Shown: positions 22,201-29,300 of the stretch, piece by piece | Layout: every line of letters begins with the position of its first letter | Position numbering within the stretch: the first letter of the stretch is position 1 | NCBI GenBank assembly: GCA_937901395.1 | Contig: CALCDB010000030.1 | Location: forward strand, 1 to 33,035 | Direction of reading: 5' to 3' | DNA: 33,035 nt | Source: an uncultured Verrucomicrobiota bacterium | GTDB lineage: Bacteria; Verrucomicrobiota; Kiritimatiellia; RFP12; UBA1067 | Program-made: the position numbers and the translations under genes | Notes under the pieces: model-generated | What the model was told of the DNA's origin: nothing | Seen by the model: only the letters and a program-made list of their open reading frames with translations | The model's database searches: none

Positions 22201-22942
22201 CCCCTACCGTCAATGTCGAACCCTGATGAACCTGCCGCCAAATATCACCTGGCTTATAATCGTCATCCTTGTCGAAATCCACCGATTTCACATAATACCC
22301 CGCCTTGTGGAGATAGAGGTCGCGAACTGGCACTGGCGAAAACGAGCCGCTGTACATGAGCCAATCCGCCTCGGTCTTACCATCAGTCTTGTCGACGATA
22401 CGCCACTGATATGAAGCTGGGTTTATGTAATAACCCTTGTAACTTTGACTCGAAAACGCTGCGCTAAAAGTCGGTATCGCGGATCCGTCTTCGCCTACCG
22501 AAGCCGTTGAAATCGGCAATGCGAAATCGCCCGCTTGAACCTTGTATTCAAAAATCAAATCAGTGCACGTATATATGCCGACCTTGGTTTGTAGCGTGCC
22601 TACGCAATTCGCGTAATCAAAACGGTTCGTCCCACCCACGAAAATACCCATCTGCAATGGGAACAAGGCCTGCGCCATTTCTGGATCGAACACTCCATCG
22701 TACTTCAACTCCCACTCCGATCCGGGAACGCGCGGGATGAACCGCACCTTGAAATACATGCTGTCGCCGATTACCATCGGTTTGTCAACCGAATATAGCG
22801 GCTCCTGATTCACCGGATAATCCTTGTATCCACTTGCTTTGTTGCCACAAGCGCGAATATCATAGATGTCTCCTGCGAACGCAGTAGAGAACGCGCAGAT
22901 TGCGGTGAAGGTGATTAATCCAAGTAATTTATTCTTCATCAT
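10232..22942 (-). CDS. Giant secreted protein with LamG domain and array of DxDxDG calcium-binding motifs
   Basis: About 4236 residues. A Sec signal peptide (MMKNKLLGLITFTAICAFSTAFA, cleavage near AFA/GD) sends it out of the cytoplasm. Residues to about 1300 look like beta-sandwich modules, one resembling Calx-beta (EYNEGDTVNIKITLSENTS). From about 1320 to 3260 at least a dozen thrombospondin-type-3/EF-like acidic motifs occur, such as DTDGDGLPDYWE, DTDQDGLPDAWE and DPDGDGLSNYAE. A LamG/concanavalin-like domain lies within the array at about 2590-2830 (EFTVECWARPER, TYDGTSLVLYVNGQPIA, GYIDEIRIWDGARS). The last ~950 residues are beta-rich, with DADTNGNWHPDAWE near the end. I see no LPXTG, PEP-CTERM helix, beta-barrel or type IX secretion tail. 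ATG at 22966 is possible, but 22942 or 22939 places ACGAGG (22951-22946) correctly and begins the signal peptide cleanly. Adhesion, polysaccharide binding or an S-layer-like role is inference. Confidence 0.88.
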   Translation of the reverse strand: MMKNKLLGLITFTAICAFSTAFAGDIYDIRACGNKASGYKDYPVNQEPLYSVDKPMVIGDSMYFKVRFIPRVPGSEWELKYDGVFDPEMAQALFPLQMGIFVGGTNRFDYANCVGTLQTKVGIYTCTDLIFEYKVQAGDFALPISTASVGEDGSAIPTFSAAFSSQSYKGYYINPASYQWRIVDKTDGKTEADWLMYSGSFSPVPVRDLYLHKAGYYVKSVDFDKDDDYKPGDIWRQVHQGSTLTVGADPRLKFEVPPVNALRLYVWSTNEDVVVVAPSSKVNVFPVKMRDPNTGNMTEYSVGEIVIEAGQTTLPTFKIKGVDKTKHGGVAGLVLSAYSQFNYAGSALSDFIDDTLTIPVQCIDELPPTVSVACSSETVWARSDYQNIAAQFTIRTSQALKADVEVVLKPSFIDGEISADKWPEYMRFSMSEAFPSVAPDPTGWPRVTIPAGATEAELSINMFALRSDAHTRGTGHGIAFTPWISEEQKAAAGVKDIEDCAIMVRPEAAEIIIPTEESTLTPQPVCNENYEFTIQLTGTYADQIAATDGYKVYVRYPGKTFAPLDDVFYLDTSDSELEGGVLKKLIKDEDEKWVKTDDLPALWFATAADNQEVEFYVIPPVSGSDGKSDIRKVIANVKDQRAIRAVTTDDTENEYNEGDTVNIKITLSENTSTSPMFAFLKPVDSAYATNSLYQSVKGGKFITCGMNGSDAISGIKIAPGATEITGSFMILDGYSRSNGGLNAGFEVILAEEQTSTNKLVKGYNSNELDLTIYNVEPKFTRFELNGVKYLDGETALTKYPLGQEQKIKAVIEDVKYDLDNKFKCRWTPYCDDIPLEPKEIEGNPANNPFTYSFGIAGHWRIELEFKDKDMDDWKSTSYSMYVDIVDKPQVSISAPETIDETARREKILVGLGGYYDSIAAESKAMQVMIRVKPPTGDNPGVYKLDSKYVNTDPTLGPVDGSAYIIEIKDTKDHEIAIEELDGTSLSDGKGFTLEAFVINTDINKKTGDRWCDYYLTNSIPSYVFNVAPNNNDADGKTFAPLGDFNTPSGRVEVAASRATDRRITWRVNKDVAADLAAGITVRITGGGGEKYNEDGFVGGVKTVKEPTSGTFVPDFSGLTGDQQVMIEIEDKDMGVLSQVWYYSVTRSKTLLTYADGPSGGTTKQLSKKYQGAAGIGKGHIYVKGYSGTPTASDFVLSWNCGKELSMLALAYGYRVGAVDDGKLNNSNDIAINPNGGTYVSGAYYKYDDSEKDSYLYAWLKPTSPDDMTGEVVIEVAPEWSDGTISTAEIPMPTQEAGGEKGGEGYPKVSVEAIFSKEYLASDNMGDINQDGIPDLYVSSPYYDFNVDYTQFRGEGSDMAMLDKLNDDEDFLPVGIGGTGNKPDFLGALPFTAYQEIRGLGDGFNNGPAIALTSIPGAKPDPDFSELELASARSLGYTSAKDALDHGWSPERPTDPFKADTDEDGLPDGYEYWFWYRAHVGYFDGGKLCRLQGERYNPEHPEKGDVITWQEIEKVFDPIVPVVAKEDIYLVDTDNDGLPDIREFELGTNPIHWDTDGDGLPDYWEVLKTNLDPCKAATDGTHNDGTLNPDHDFMAKADIPGFTIITSVGEDGRAVYYATFISAFEINDAIETKKAGTGWKVMVGDKVYVIQNGDLEEGKVYVKVAGESGDEYYLASDFKLNEAFEQNGTINVTKEPEDEGEVVVNEDGEEGGGEPAAEPEVITVPVRGLGAELVKGTKLAAQPEKIDWYEKSFIGLENELGGRSSITSEITDDFYRRGYSVWQYGKNGPYVMAGNAKIEIGTKVLMLTAYETVRLLHHHVYQWRGFKLDTQSATNLGTLDEHWDMGTGFDPTTAWNVTALGLVNNRWYIPSPSDPFDAYNVNLTYGQQGHSADTAAYSVLDEYLFMNFRQHCGFVNGADLWEDLHASPQVTYANIWAKNTTFPMNQTRTSETTTTTQGEGEAATTTTTTTTEIAGYGADTDGDGVPDGWEAYVACGPGSVGNIFNNKLRINPLYNEIANNDEVDRGVDIDPITNMVSLEGDGLTYVAEFSGTDSTGAYSDVPSIVAGRADAKWLNKFWPTDPWSTDTDCDGVADSAESAFIYKVMVGSGFMQQNDGTNTTTVAIGSFAWPTDNGGICVAGGGMNPCSWDTDQDGLPDAWELQYTGAYIPSTRYCTSQAQYRGYLQLCAINGVTPSSAFVSNSAEADGFFVGGMDGSVPDSYTKFEFGLQDEIDAMRPMNINRDYDYDGLQNWQEYLTSTIRAFRYDDTLSPWTVPQKAEADGSDEMFRTALLTGKPLNPLMDGGSNPNLIFGAFDCYAAYGSKCRRGWDLCYDKYYFFPDGPNHILRRDEISLYGKILNEAGYGDEISQDAGPTEYATCDPRVSDSDGDGMDDYYELFHGLNPLYGGKSGSDLISVQWGGNITAEDNYWQREFKDIARGDTKEKKARDFALFPWMVGDPAADPDGDDIRNVDEAIQANIEATLTWLHTHPTPLWMTDSTYSKSIVNRYYALPNFANQWADAVPTRIDDEIVTPINTMPTHKWMALTYNWAFEENDGYDSDHDGLSDYRESTTKFTSKTDPQDEDDPRRRQAMYFPGEKSALQARVDPIFGGSGELFFLEFTVECWARPERVGGARQTIVERVINHGPSNPGDRRYYRRNFQLGIDEGGHYYAAYDSNGTGIDRVIATSKLVAEKDVWAHLAATYDGTSLVLYVNGQPIATTVSGLHPAISAETPLTGLTYDNYRDMLNWDYDIRSYMRSIASNHAIIYGASAIEPSSSGETAKSAMSLDVSTSSWEMYDCFYNGYIDEIRIWDGARSKDEILDNYKKRFTAVDVAANQKAIYKARLEGARRDFARIGEEALLPPELAYHYTFDGLFASTAPEFIATEPFGFNASIDVGGKAACARPDDYECTWWAMLETRSQVYNNYAYVPWIPNTLAHLPRFDGTTLDSVYWSENYAGSVSAEAINIEKFNFPRTHELYGGNGYIPVVTGLSQRDTRSIIISNFGQMLDDYDDDKASFTEREAGLYSTDLLPLGGAYVRYCESMWDEEGPSTLGETSGKDEDFDNLPDWWEALQPGFIDLTTYDWDTPINARGGRTAGELFRRDVAVGAHETAEGGVLIDDIYKSIADVDHDGMADWWEDIYGVDTHSATDGFADPDGDGLSNYAEYLISEVFYDASLEALKLDPRNPRTDGYTLDYFQKFGDLYVGEVFTDHDQVNDDWEGKYSEVANRYLYDPERDEDGDGWSNYAESRAETDPSETVTLGFGEYTKNEYPVPVIEAKVVYNGQDVNLGSVVFKAWSEKTDPDMTSAPDAIWTFGNAEPAAGGDALSTAGSAESGSSLTEYEKYIGRKPSGVHRYVLSGGSVSEGSVRISFCNPNYSILTVTNGVPVSAVAGDPDDAEWFFSVSDKNGKLVYIGVGGDHSFEEEEEIGTIDYKTGLITINFDAFTGLHYGDLSTIAENSTGTTSGGVGDRYYVYDIDTAYVRIDWSAKLVGLNANGTYYLSDSDVVSADAKSHGHIREGKNTFVCYLKGADGAEASSGDSGEGSGSSSIQPGTPFGVIRGVDVGWQGAKFTIEINETSAISPRIALWSDTNDRDQKIDGVNDIILNDRTIKALNGNTNSASKVDWMMVLSNRVDTTTPPQNDKVRIRVVRYGIDDMFAYMVAGYDQRAVIDKMFDRNARDFLSEADFLGDDIFDLDWENLRTEVVENVAVKRANLAVTNMTYLVVIGDGAKDIIGSQDTNTTIRALASVVTRRFEMTQSRPQAIGVIGGGDVVDRGIVFSARPTFVWAVPDEDPWAKRFGSTYTAFKIQVKDADSGELIYESPVTRAPEQDENGWFRWTAPISVGEQTPQGKVFKNAANYTWCVAMYNAKFTPASGNLWSLPNEGTFSTDVNMQQELNDRGYSSVNVSVKYAGPKAVLDKCADLSDIQGKVRVQAFTTADFSGEAVSETQVADFDSLTDLTQFDSNAKLIGLPADGVYYVRAYIDMNGNFKKDDFESWGYAKKSATLSTENSEKQYLIVYIEDADTNGNWHPDAWEYADRCRWAMDWDEARSYIAANVDSDGTITISPRLRAAISRVSAFSSGMTGATLMTFEDPTFASLILSDPNSDSMDVLTAIHNAVEKGVVPNSLMIKDISLDTENGKVSLALDCDVDYTNHDLATLANRIYVIDDDGSVTVSLKVLKKTSLAQANWEVVYDAPVTFGVGATEVSVTVGDNGKPLDPSAFYTVEIGEKIK
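12740..18990 (-). repeat. Dispersed DxDxDG calcium-type motif array (protein-level repeat)
   Basis: Motifs of the form D-x-D-x-D-G-(L/V/M)-x-(D/N)-x-x-E recur in the giant protein. The minus-strand codons lie near 18970 (INQDGIPDLY), 18555 (DTDEDGLPDGYE), 18340 and 18270 (DTDNDGLPD, DTDGDGLPD), 17000 (DTDGDGVPDGWE), 16675 (DTDCDGVAD), 16485 (DTDQDGLPDAWE), 16210 (DYDYDGLQNWQE), 15775 (DSDGDGMDDYYE), 15555, 15260 (DSDHDGLSDYRE), 13750 (DEDFDNLPDWWE), 13540 and 13475 (DVDHDGMADWWE, DPDGDGLSNYAE), 13290 and 13215 (DEDGDGWSNYAE). Spacing is irregular and DNA identity between copies is low, so these are old domain repeats and not recent tandem duplications. Calcium binding is known for this motif class and inferred here. 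Confidence 0.8.
17030..17103 (-). repeat. Threonine-rich low-complexity linker in the giant protein
   Basis: The minus strand encodes two runs of threonine separated by a short Gln/Gly/Glu/Ala spacer (TTTTTQGEGEAATTTTTTTT), just before a DTDGDG motif. The coding DNA is a run of ACN codons. It is probably a flexible, possibly glycosylated, interdomain linker. A second acidic linker (EPEDEGEVVVNEDGEEGGGE) lies at about 17785-17860. Confidence 0.75.
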
Positions 22943-22962
22943 ATACCTCGTTTCCATTGAAA

Positions 22963-23355
22963 TCATTTCTCCATTGCCTGAGCACGATAACGCTCACGCA
23001 CCATATTTGTAGTTTTAAGACGATTCGCCTCAAATTCCGCGGCAAGCTGATCCAACTGCCCCTTAAGTTCTTTCGCGCGCGCACCATTCAGCTCGTTCGT
23101 GCTTATAGAATCATACTCCCTCTTAAGCTCCGCGTACTTCAACATGATGCCTCTGCGCACGCGATCCTGAACCTTGAGCTTTTTATTGAAAACCTCATCC
23201 TTTTCTGGCGACACCTGCCTCACTGGCGCCTCCACCGCGCCCTCTTCCGACAAATCACTATCGCGGCTGCACCCGATAAGAAGGCAACCGAGCAAAGCAA
23301 CTATCGCTTTCCCGTATATCATTGTTCGTATTTTATCACTTTTCAGTCGATTCAT
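22963..23355 (-). CDS. Small coiled-coil lipoprotein between two large surface-protein genes
   Basis: 130 residues. The N-terminus has a positively charged start, a hydrophobic stretch and a lipobox, LLIGCS, so the mature protein would begin at the lipid-modified cysteine (residue 29). The rest is charged and almost entirely helical by composition, rich in Lys, Arg, Glu, Leu and Ala, consistent with a coiled coil. I recognise no named family. ATG at 23355 lies 12 bases after the preceding stop. An internal ATG at 23322 gives a more compact signal peptide (MIYGKAIVALLGCLLIGC). Neither has a clear ribosome-binding site. Its stop overlaps a possible ATG of the giant gene (ATGA at 22966-22963). 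Its position suggests an envelope anchor or export partner for the large neighbours, but nothing in the sequence proves this. Confidence 0.75.
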   Translation of the reverse strand: MNRLKSDKIRTMIYGKAIVALLGCLLIGCSRDSDLSEEGAVEAPVRQVSPEKDEVFNKKLKVQDRVRRGIMLKYAELKREYDSISTNELNGARAKELKGQLDQLAAEFEANRLKTTNMVRERYRAQAMEK

Positions 23356-23367
23356 GCAAGTGTTTAA

Positions 23368-26300
23368 TTAGTCTGGATACAAATTTTGTGGATTCAAGAA
23401 TTCAATTGAGAAGCCGCGCATACGCTCGTCTAAATCCCAACGGAAGTAGACATTGGGCGTCCAACCATGCTTATCAACCCAATCGCGCCACTCCGGAACA
23501 TAGCTCCCCGCATACGGAACGAATGGATCCGCGATTTCGATATCGGTCTGGAACTCACGCTCATCGCCCTTCGGGAAGAACGAATTGGGCTTGAACGCGA
23601 AGCCCCGCATCATTACCCAATTATTCGCATCTTGACTATACGTAAGCTTATCGCTCAAGATGCCTTTGATATTGAAGTTCGCGTTCGTCCATGCTCCCAG
23701 CGAACGCTCGTCATAATCCAATGAGCTCGTGCCAGGAACCATTCCGCGAATCACATACGGTGCCTCCACGCCATGAAGCCCGTTCGAAATCGCCATGTAA
23801 ATCGACATCGTCCGATTCGTGAGCACGATTCCCTCCGGGCCGAACGGATGCCGCACGATCGGTACTGGCGGTTTTACGAAGCCCGCGACTAAGTATTGAT
23901 TGCTTATCGTCGGGCACATATCAAGCCAATACATCTTGGTCAGCGTCAGATCCTTGAAACTCTTGCGCGCCGGATTTGTCCACTGCGCGAGATGGATGTC
24001 GCCATCATCCTCGCGCCATTCCCGCCCGAAGATATCCGTTCCCTTGTTCAGCCAATCCATGATCGCCTCTTTGTAGCGGTTGTTCTCGTCGACCCCGAGC
24101 TCCTGCAATCTCTTCTCGACCATATCGCTCGCGACGACCGTGAAGTTATTTGACATTCCCCTGCCTACATTCACCTTCCACAAATGATCGCCGTCTTCGT
24201 CCGCAATTACCTCTACACCATTGGTGGTTACCCCCTTAAGCTCATACCATTTGTCCGTACGATAATAGATGTTGGTTCCATAGAGCGAACCCTTGGGGAT
24301 AATCAAAAGCTGATCAAGCTTCGTGTCAATTCCCTCGCCGCAAGTCTGATAGATGTGCCCCTCGCCGCCAAGTTTCGCCGTGATGATGATTGACGACCCC
24401 ATCGGCGTGGGATGCGTCGGTTCGAGATGTTGTGGCGTCAAATCAGCGTATGTGTTGATTGCGCCCGGCGTCTTGATCATCGTGCGATCCCAGACATTAG
24501 AAATCTCGCCGCGCGAATCCCAGACGCTGAGCGAATTGCGCTCTCCCGCATCGTCATCGCCAACATATACGAAGCGCGCATGTCTCATGTGCTTGTTGAG
24601 ATAATCCGTCACGTTGGATGGATTGTACAAATCTGCCATTATGCCCGCATCGCCCCAGAAGTTGGTTCCGATCAACACGATCTCGTGCTCGACGATACCC
24701 GTCGGACGAATCAGCTGAACGCCAATTGGCTGCGCCTCGTAAATCGTGCATTCTCCATCGTCGCTAAGCGCCGAACCATCGGGATTCGGGAAGTTCCAGT
24801 ATCCATCCAATGTTCCGTCCGACTTCTTCAATGTCGCCGACGAGCGCTTGGATGCGACTACGCGGAATACCATTCCCGATGCGCTATTGAGTAGCCCCTC
24901 CTTCTTCGGCGCCAAATCATCCATTCCGAAAGTCGCGATCGTATTGGTGATTACCGCGTTCTCCTCCGTCCTCGGAACCAAGAAGCGTATCTGCCAGGCG
25001 GATAGATCCGCCTCCGCTGGCGCCGCAACCTCAACGTACTGACAATCGAGATCGGAGTTGTATCCATCTCGCGTATACTTTCCGAAGATATTGAATTCAT
25101 TGATCCACGCCCATCCCGGCGCCACGGTGTCGAGGATGTTGTACGCCGCGAACGCACCATTCCCACCATATTCCGCATTGAGATCAATCGGCTCATACCA
25201 CTCTGGCTTCTGCCAATCCGCGGAAGAGAGCATATTCGTCATCGGCACATCCGAACCTTCCATGTAGTAAATCACCTGTAGCGAATACTGCATGATCGTT
25301 CCCGGCATTTGCGATGGCTGAACGACTGCATCTGGAGCCGTAATCACACTCGAACGGAACACCAGATTCGTGGTGCCCTCCGCCCTCGCGAGTTCCGCGT
25401 GGTGAGCATCTGCGCGGCTCTCCCAATTCACATACCCCCATGGATACGACCCCTCGAACCAATGGAAGAACACCCTTGGCGCATGCTCGGGATTCGTAAG
25501 GTCGATCTTCTCCGAAAGTTGCGCCGCATAAAGTTCCGTCTGAATTCCCCATGCCTCGTCGCAAAGCGGCTGTTCGTTGCGCGAAGGCACGTCTGGAACC
25601 ATCTTATCGTCGTCAAGGTGGAAGCGAAACGCCCCCGTGTTGCAGAACCCGAGTCGTGCGCGAATCGCCTCGTATACCGCGACCTCGTCGATCAGCACAC
25701 GCTCTACGTGCCCCGATTGCGGCACTGGTCCCGCGATGTCGCCAGTGCCGTCGCCCACGATTCCATCCACTCCCGTAATCGCCAACCGTAGCGCCGTGTA
25801 CTCTTCGGAAATCGGCATCTGATACGTGAACTTCTTATACCTCACGCAATCGACTACCATATTGGTGAGCAAGGTGAATTGTCCGTCGGCCGCCGTCGGG
25901 TCGTATACCTTCATGCCGTAAATCGCAATCGTCGGCGATGGATCGTTGGCATCGTATTTTCTCGCCTTGAATGAAACTTCGCCGATGCAATTCGTGGCTA
26001 AGATTGGCGTCTGCAAGAATGGCTTGTGCAAATCGTAAACGTCATCAGCCCGAACATCGTTCGAGATGGAATTGTTAAGCGCGAAGGCCAAGCCTTCCTT
26101 GCGAGTGTCGTTCTTAGTTCCATCGTTCAATAGCCACTTCATCGGCTCGTTCGTCGTGCGCAAGTTCCATCCCCACCAACTGCCCTTGTCAAGGTCGGGA
26201 TTGTCCTTCGCGCTCGCCATGATGATGCTGATCTGACCATACTCCGGATCGTTGTTGCGGTTATACGAACGGTCATGCGCTTCCTTCACCAATTCCGGAT

Positions 26301-29300
26301 CCACGATCACGCGCATCACGCCCGAGATTCCATGCATGCCCACGAAATACGAAATCACGCCGTTCGCGCGTTGATCCTCGGTCATGTCAGAGAACCTGAT
26401 CGTCTCCACGTCAGTCCAGCCATCGAACGACTTCGTAAGATTGCGCAAATTGTTTACCGACAAGTTGCTGTTCGTGTAGACCTGCACGATGAGTCGCGCG
26501 TTCTTATCCGCATTGCGATACGCGAAACTGAAATGCCCAAGCCCCGTGCCACGTCCGCTACGCCCATCCATCAATGGCGAACGAACGCTTGATGGACGAT
26601 GCAAATTCTGCGTATCGACCGTCGTGCGCATCGGCGAAAGCAGAAGTTCATGCTGCGAAGTGATCCACGCCGTCGTATACACGAAGTTGGTCGGCGCGCC
26701 ATCCAACACATCGTAGAACTGCGAGGTGTTCTCGCCATCATCGAAATCTTCGCCTCTCCACTGCCGCAACGAAGCGTTGTCGATTACCACATCGCAACTC
26801 TTCGACTCCCTTCCGGTAGTCAGGCGTATATCGATGTCATCCGCTATGTACAACGGTGTCACGTATGTCTCGAAGCCAAACGACTTCACCACATTCGTCG
26901 CTACCGGAACCCATTGCGCGCCAGCGTGCGGCGAGGTCTCCACAATCAAATACTGATTCGGCACCTGCGCCTCGAAGCCGTAATAATCGCGCGCCGAGAG
27001 CGTGAAGGTATGAGCGTCCAATCGCTCTTTGTATACCGCCCAGTTCTGATAATCCGCAGTGCTGCTGATTAGAGTCTGTTCCTCCGCTCCCAAGACTTCC
27101 GAAGTCGTATCCTTCGATGGATCCCAATTTACCGTCGCCGTCGAGAATATTGGTCGCAGGAACTTCGCCGGACAATCCTTGGAACCAACGCCGTATGTTC
27201 CCGTGGTAATCTTGTCGGATGCGGAATCTTCATACGTTATCTTGTTGTAGACATTCACCCCATCGAACATCTTGCTGTTGCTTGCGTATTTCGCGTCTCT
27301 TAGGATGCCTGCCGTGATTCTGACGCTTGACTTCGTATTCGTGCACGAAATGAAGATTGCGCCGAATGCCCACTGGCTTGCTCCATTGTATCCACCCGAA
27401 AAGCCCGTCGCCTTGTAATCGAATTCCGCGGATCGGTTGAGCAACTTCGCCCTTCCATATCCATCCCACTTGTAAATGCCGAGTTGAACCTTGTTCTCCT
27501 TGATTCTCTCCACCCTCGCCTCATAGCAACCGCGCGATGGGAAGTATCTCGCGACCGCCGAGACCGTGCCTACGCCCGTGAATTCCGTGTTCTCCAACCG
27601 ATTCGTCATCGTCATCGAGCAAGGCACCGCGAAAGTTCCGTTCTCTTGCTGGAAGGCGCCTGGCGCGATGTAGTAGTTGAAGGAATTGATATCATACGAT
27701 TGCGCGATTCTCGCGGAGTACACGAAGTTTTCCGCGCCCTTCGGATATGGCGTGCAACCTTGCGGGAAGGTTAACGTTCCCAAGCCCTCTCCTCGCATCT
27801 GGAAGGCGATGGAATTGGTCACGCCGCCGAATTCGCGGAAGCGCTCGCATACCCACATACCATTACCCGCCGTCCATGCGCGTGGCGTATTCACGTTGCC
27901 ATTGAATGGCTTCTCTACCTCCCACTCGCCATTCGTGCTCGAAACGTTGAATCTTTCCGTCCACAAGAGTTCATTTTCCGAAGGCGTCGAATAGAGCCGC
28001 GCGAACGAATCGTCATAACGCCGCGCCGTCCGCGATACCCCCGAGGTCTTCGTCAAATCCGACGAGGTACCGATGAAGTGACCATGCGCATTGCCGTCCG
28101 CCAAGTTCGCATCGGTCCAAAGGTTGAAGTCCTGATAGTCCGCGTGAATCACCGAAAGCGAATGCGTGTTATCCTCGACCTGGAACATCAGATACCCGGA
28201 AACGTTGTCGCATGGTATCGTCGTCCACTCGTTGCCCTCTTCGATCACGTCGCTTACCGGCAGCGCGGTCTTGTTCGCGCCATGATACCAATTCGTCGTC
28301 CATTGATAATCGCACCCCGTTGCCAACTGCTGATTCACCGCCTCGATCTTGTAGTCGATGGTGGTAAGGTCGTTTTCCGATGGCATGAAACCGCGCCACG
28401 TATGTTCATCCGCCAAACGCATTGGAATTATCGTCTCCACTTCCGCGCCCTCTTCTCCAATCTTCGAGCGAATATGCAACCTGAAGCTCTCGTAATCGCT
28501 CTTGCCTTCGCGCAGACGAATGAAGTAATCGGTTCCCAACGCCGGCGAGATGTTGCTTGGCGAATAAACTCCGTCTTCCAACGCCGATATCCTCACGTTC
28601 CCTCTGCGTTCGGTGTACTTATCTGGCCAGAACCATGGTGTCGCCAACCCCGAGTAATCATAATATTCATAGAACGGCGCGTTCACCGTTGCCGAGAAGC
28701 TGTATTCAATATCGCCAATTCCCTCGCCCTGAAGCGCATCGACCGTCACGAAGCGCGTTGGATCTTCGGCGCTTACCTGCAGTGGTATCTCCTTCCAGTC
28801 GTTGATCGCTTGATCAAGGTAACGCCAACGATATTTCATCATCAATGAGCCAACGAACGATGGATCCGCCTCGTTATTGTTGGTTATGTAACGAACCTTT
28901 ACCTGCCCGTGCATCTTGCCCAAATCCGCTTCGGTCGGGAAGGCCACATCGAACGGCGCCCGCCAACCGACTAACATCGGATTGTCCTTATCTTCGCTCG
29001 CGCCATATTGCGAAAGCGCTATTCCCATCGCTGGATAGGAGATGATGATATTGTCAATCTCGATTAACCCATCGCCATCCTCGTCGCCCTCGTTGTTCCA
29101 ATTCTTATCGGAACGGATGATCCTTACCTTGACCGCCTCGTTGGTGTTCACGTTCGCTCGCACTCTGTAGAACCAATCGGTCGAGCCCTCTACCTTGTTC
29201 ATCGCGAGATTTACCTGATCCGCCGAATTGGTGCTCATCTCCGCGCACCAAACTCCATTGGTGATCGCGAACACATCTACCGGAACATCCTCCCACTCGT

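Noticed and set aside
23322..23355. Possible promoter TTGCAT, 18 bases, TAAAAT before the lipoprotein's second ATG
   Set aside because: The -35 matches only three of six bases and the spacing is not ideal. It would make the 23322 start almost leaderless, so it is too weak to list.
28078..28848. Plus-strand open frame of 256 codons
   Set aside because: It is antisense to the DUF2341/LamG protein and Arg/His-rich in the way shadow frames often are.
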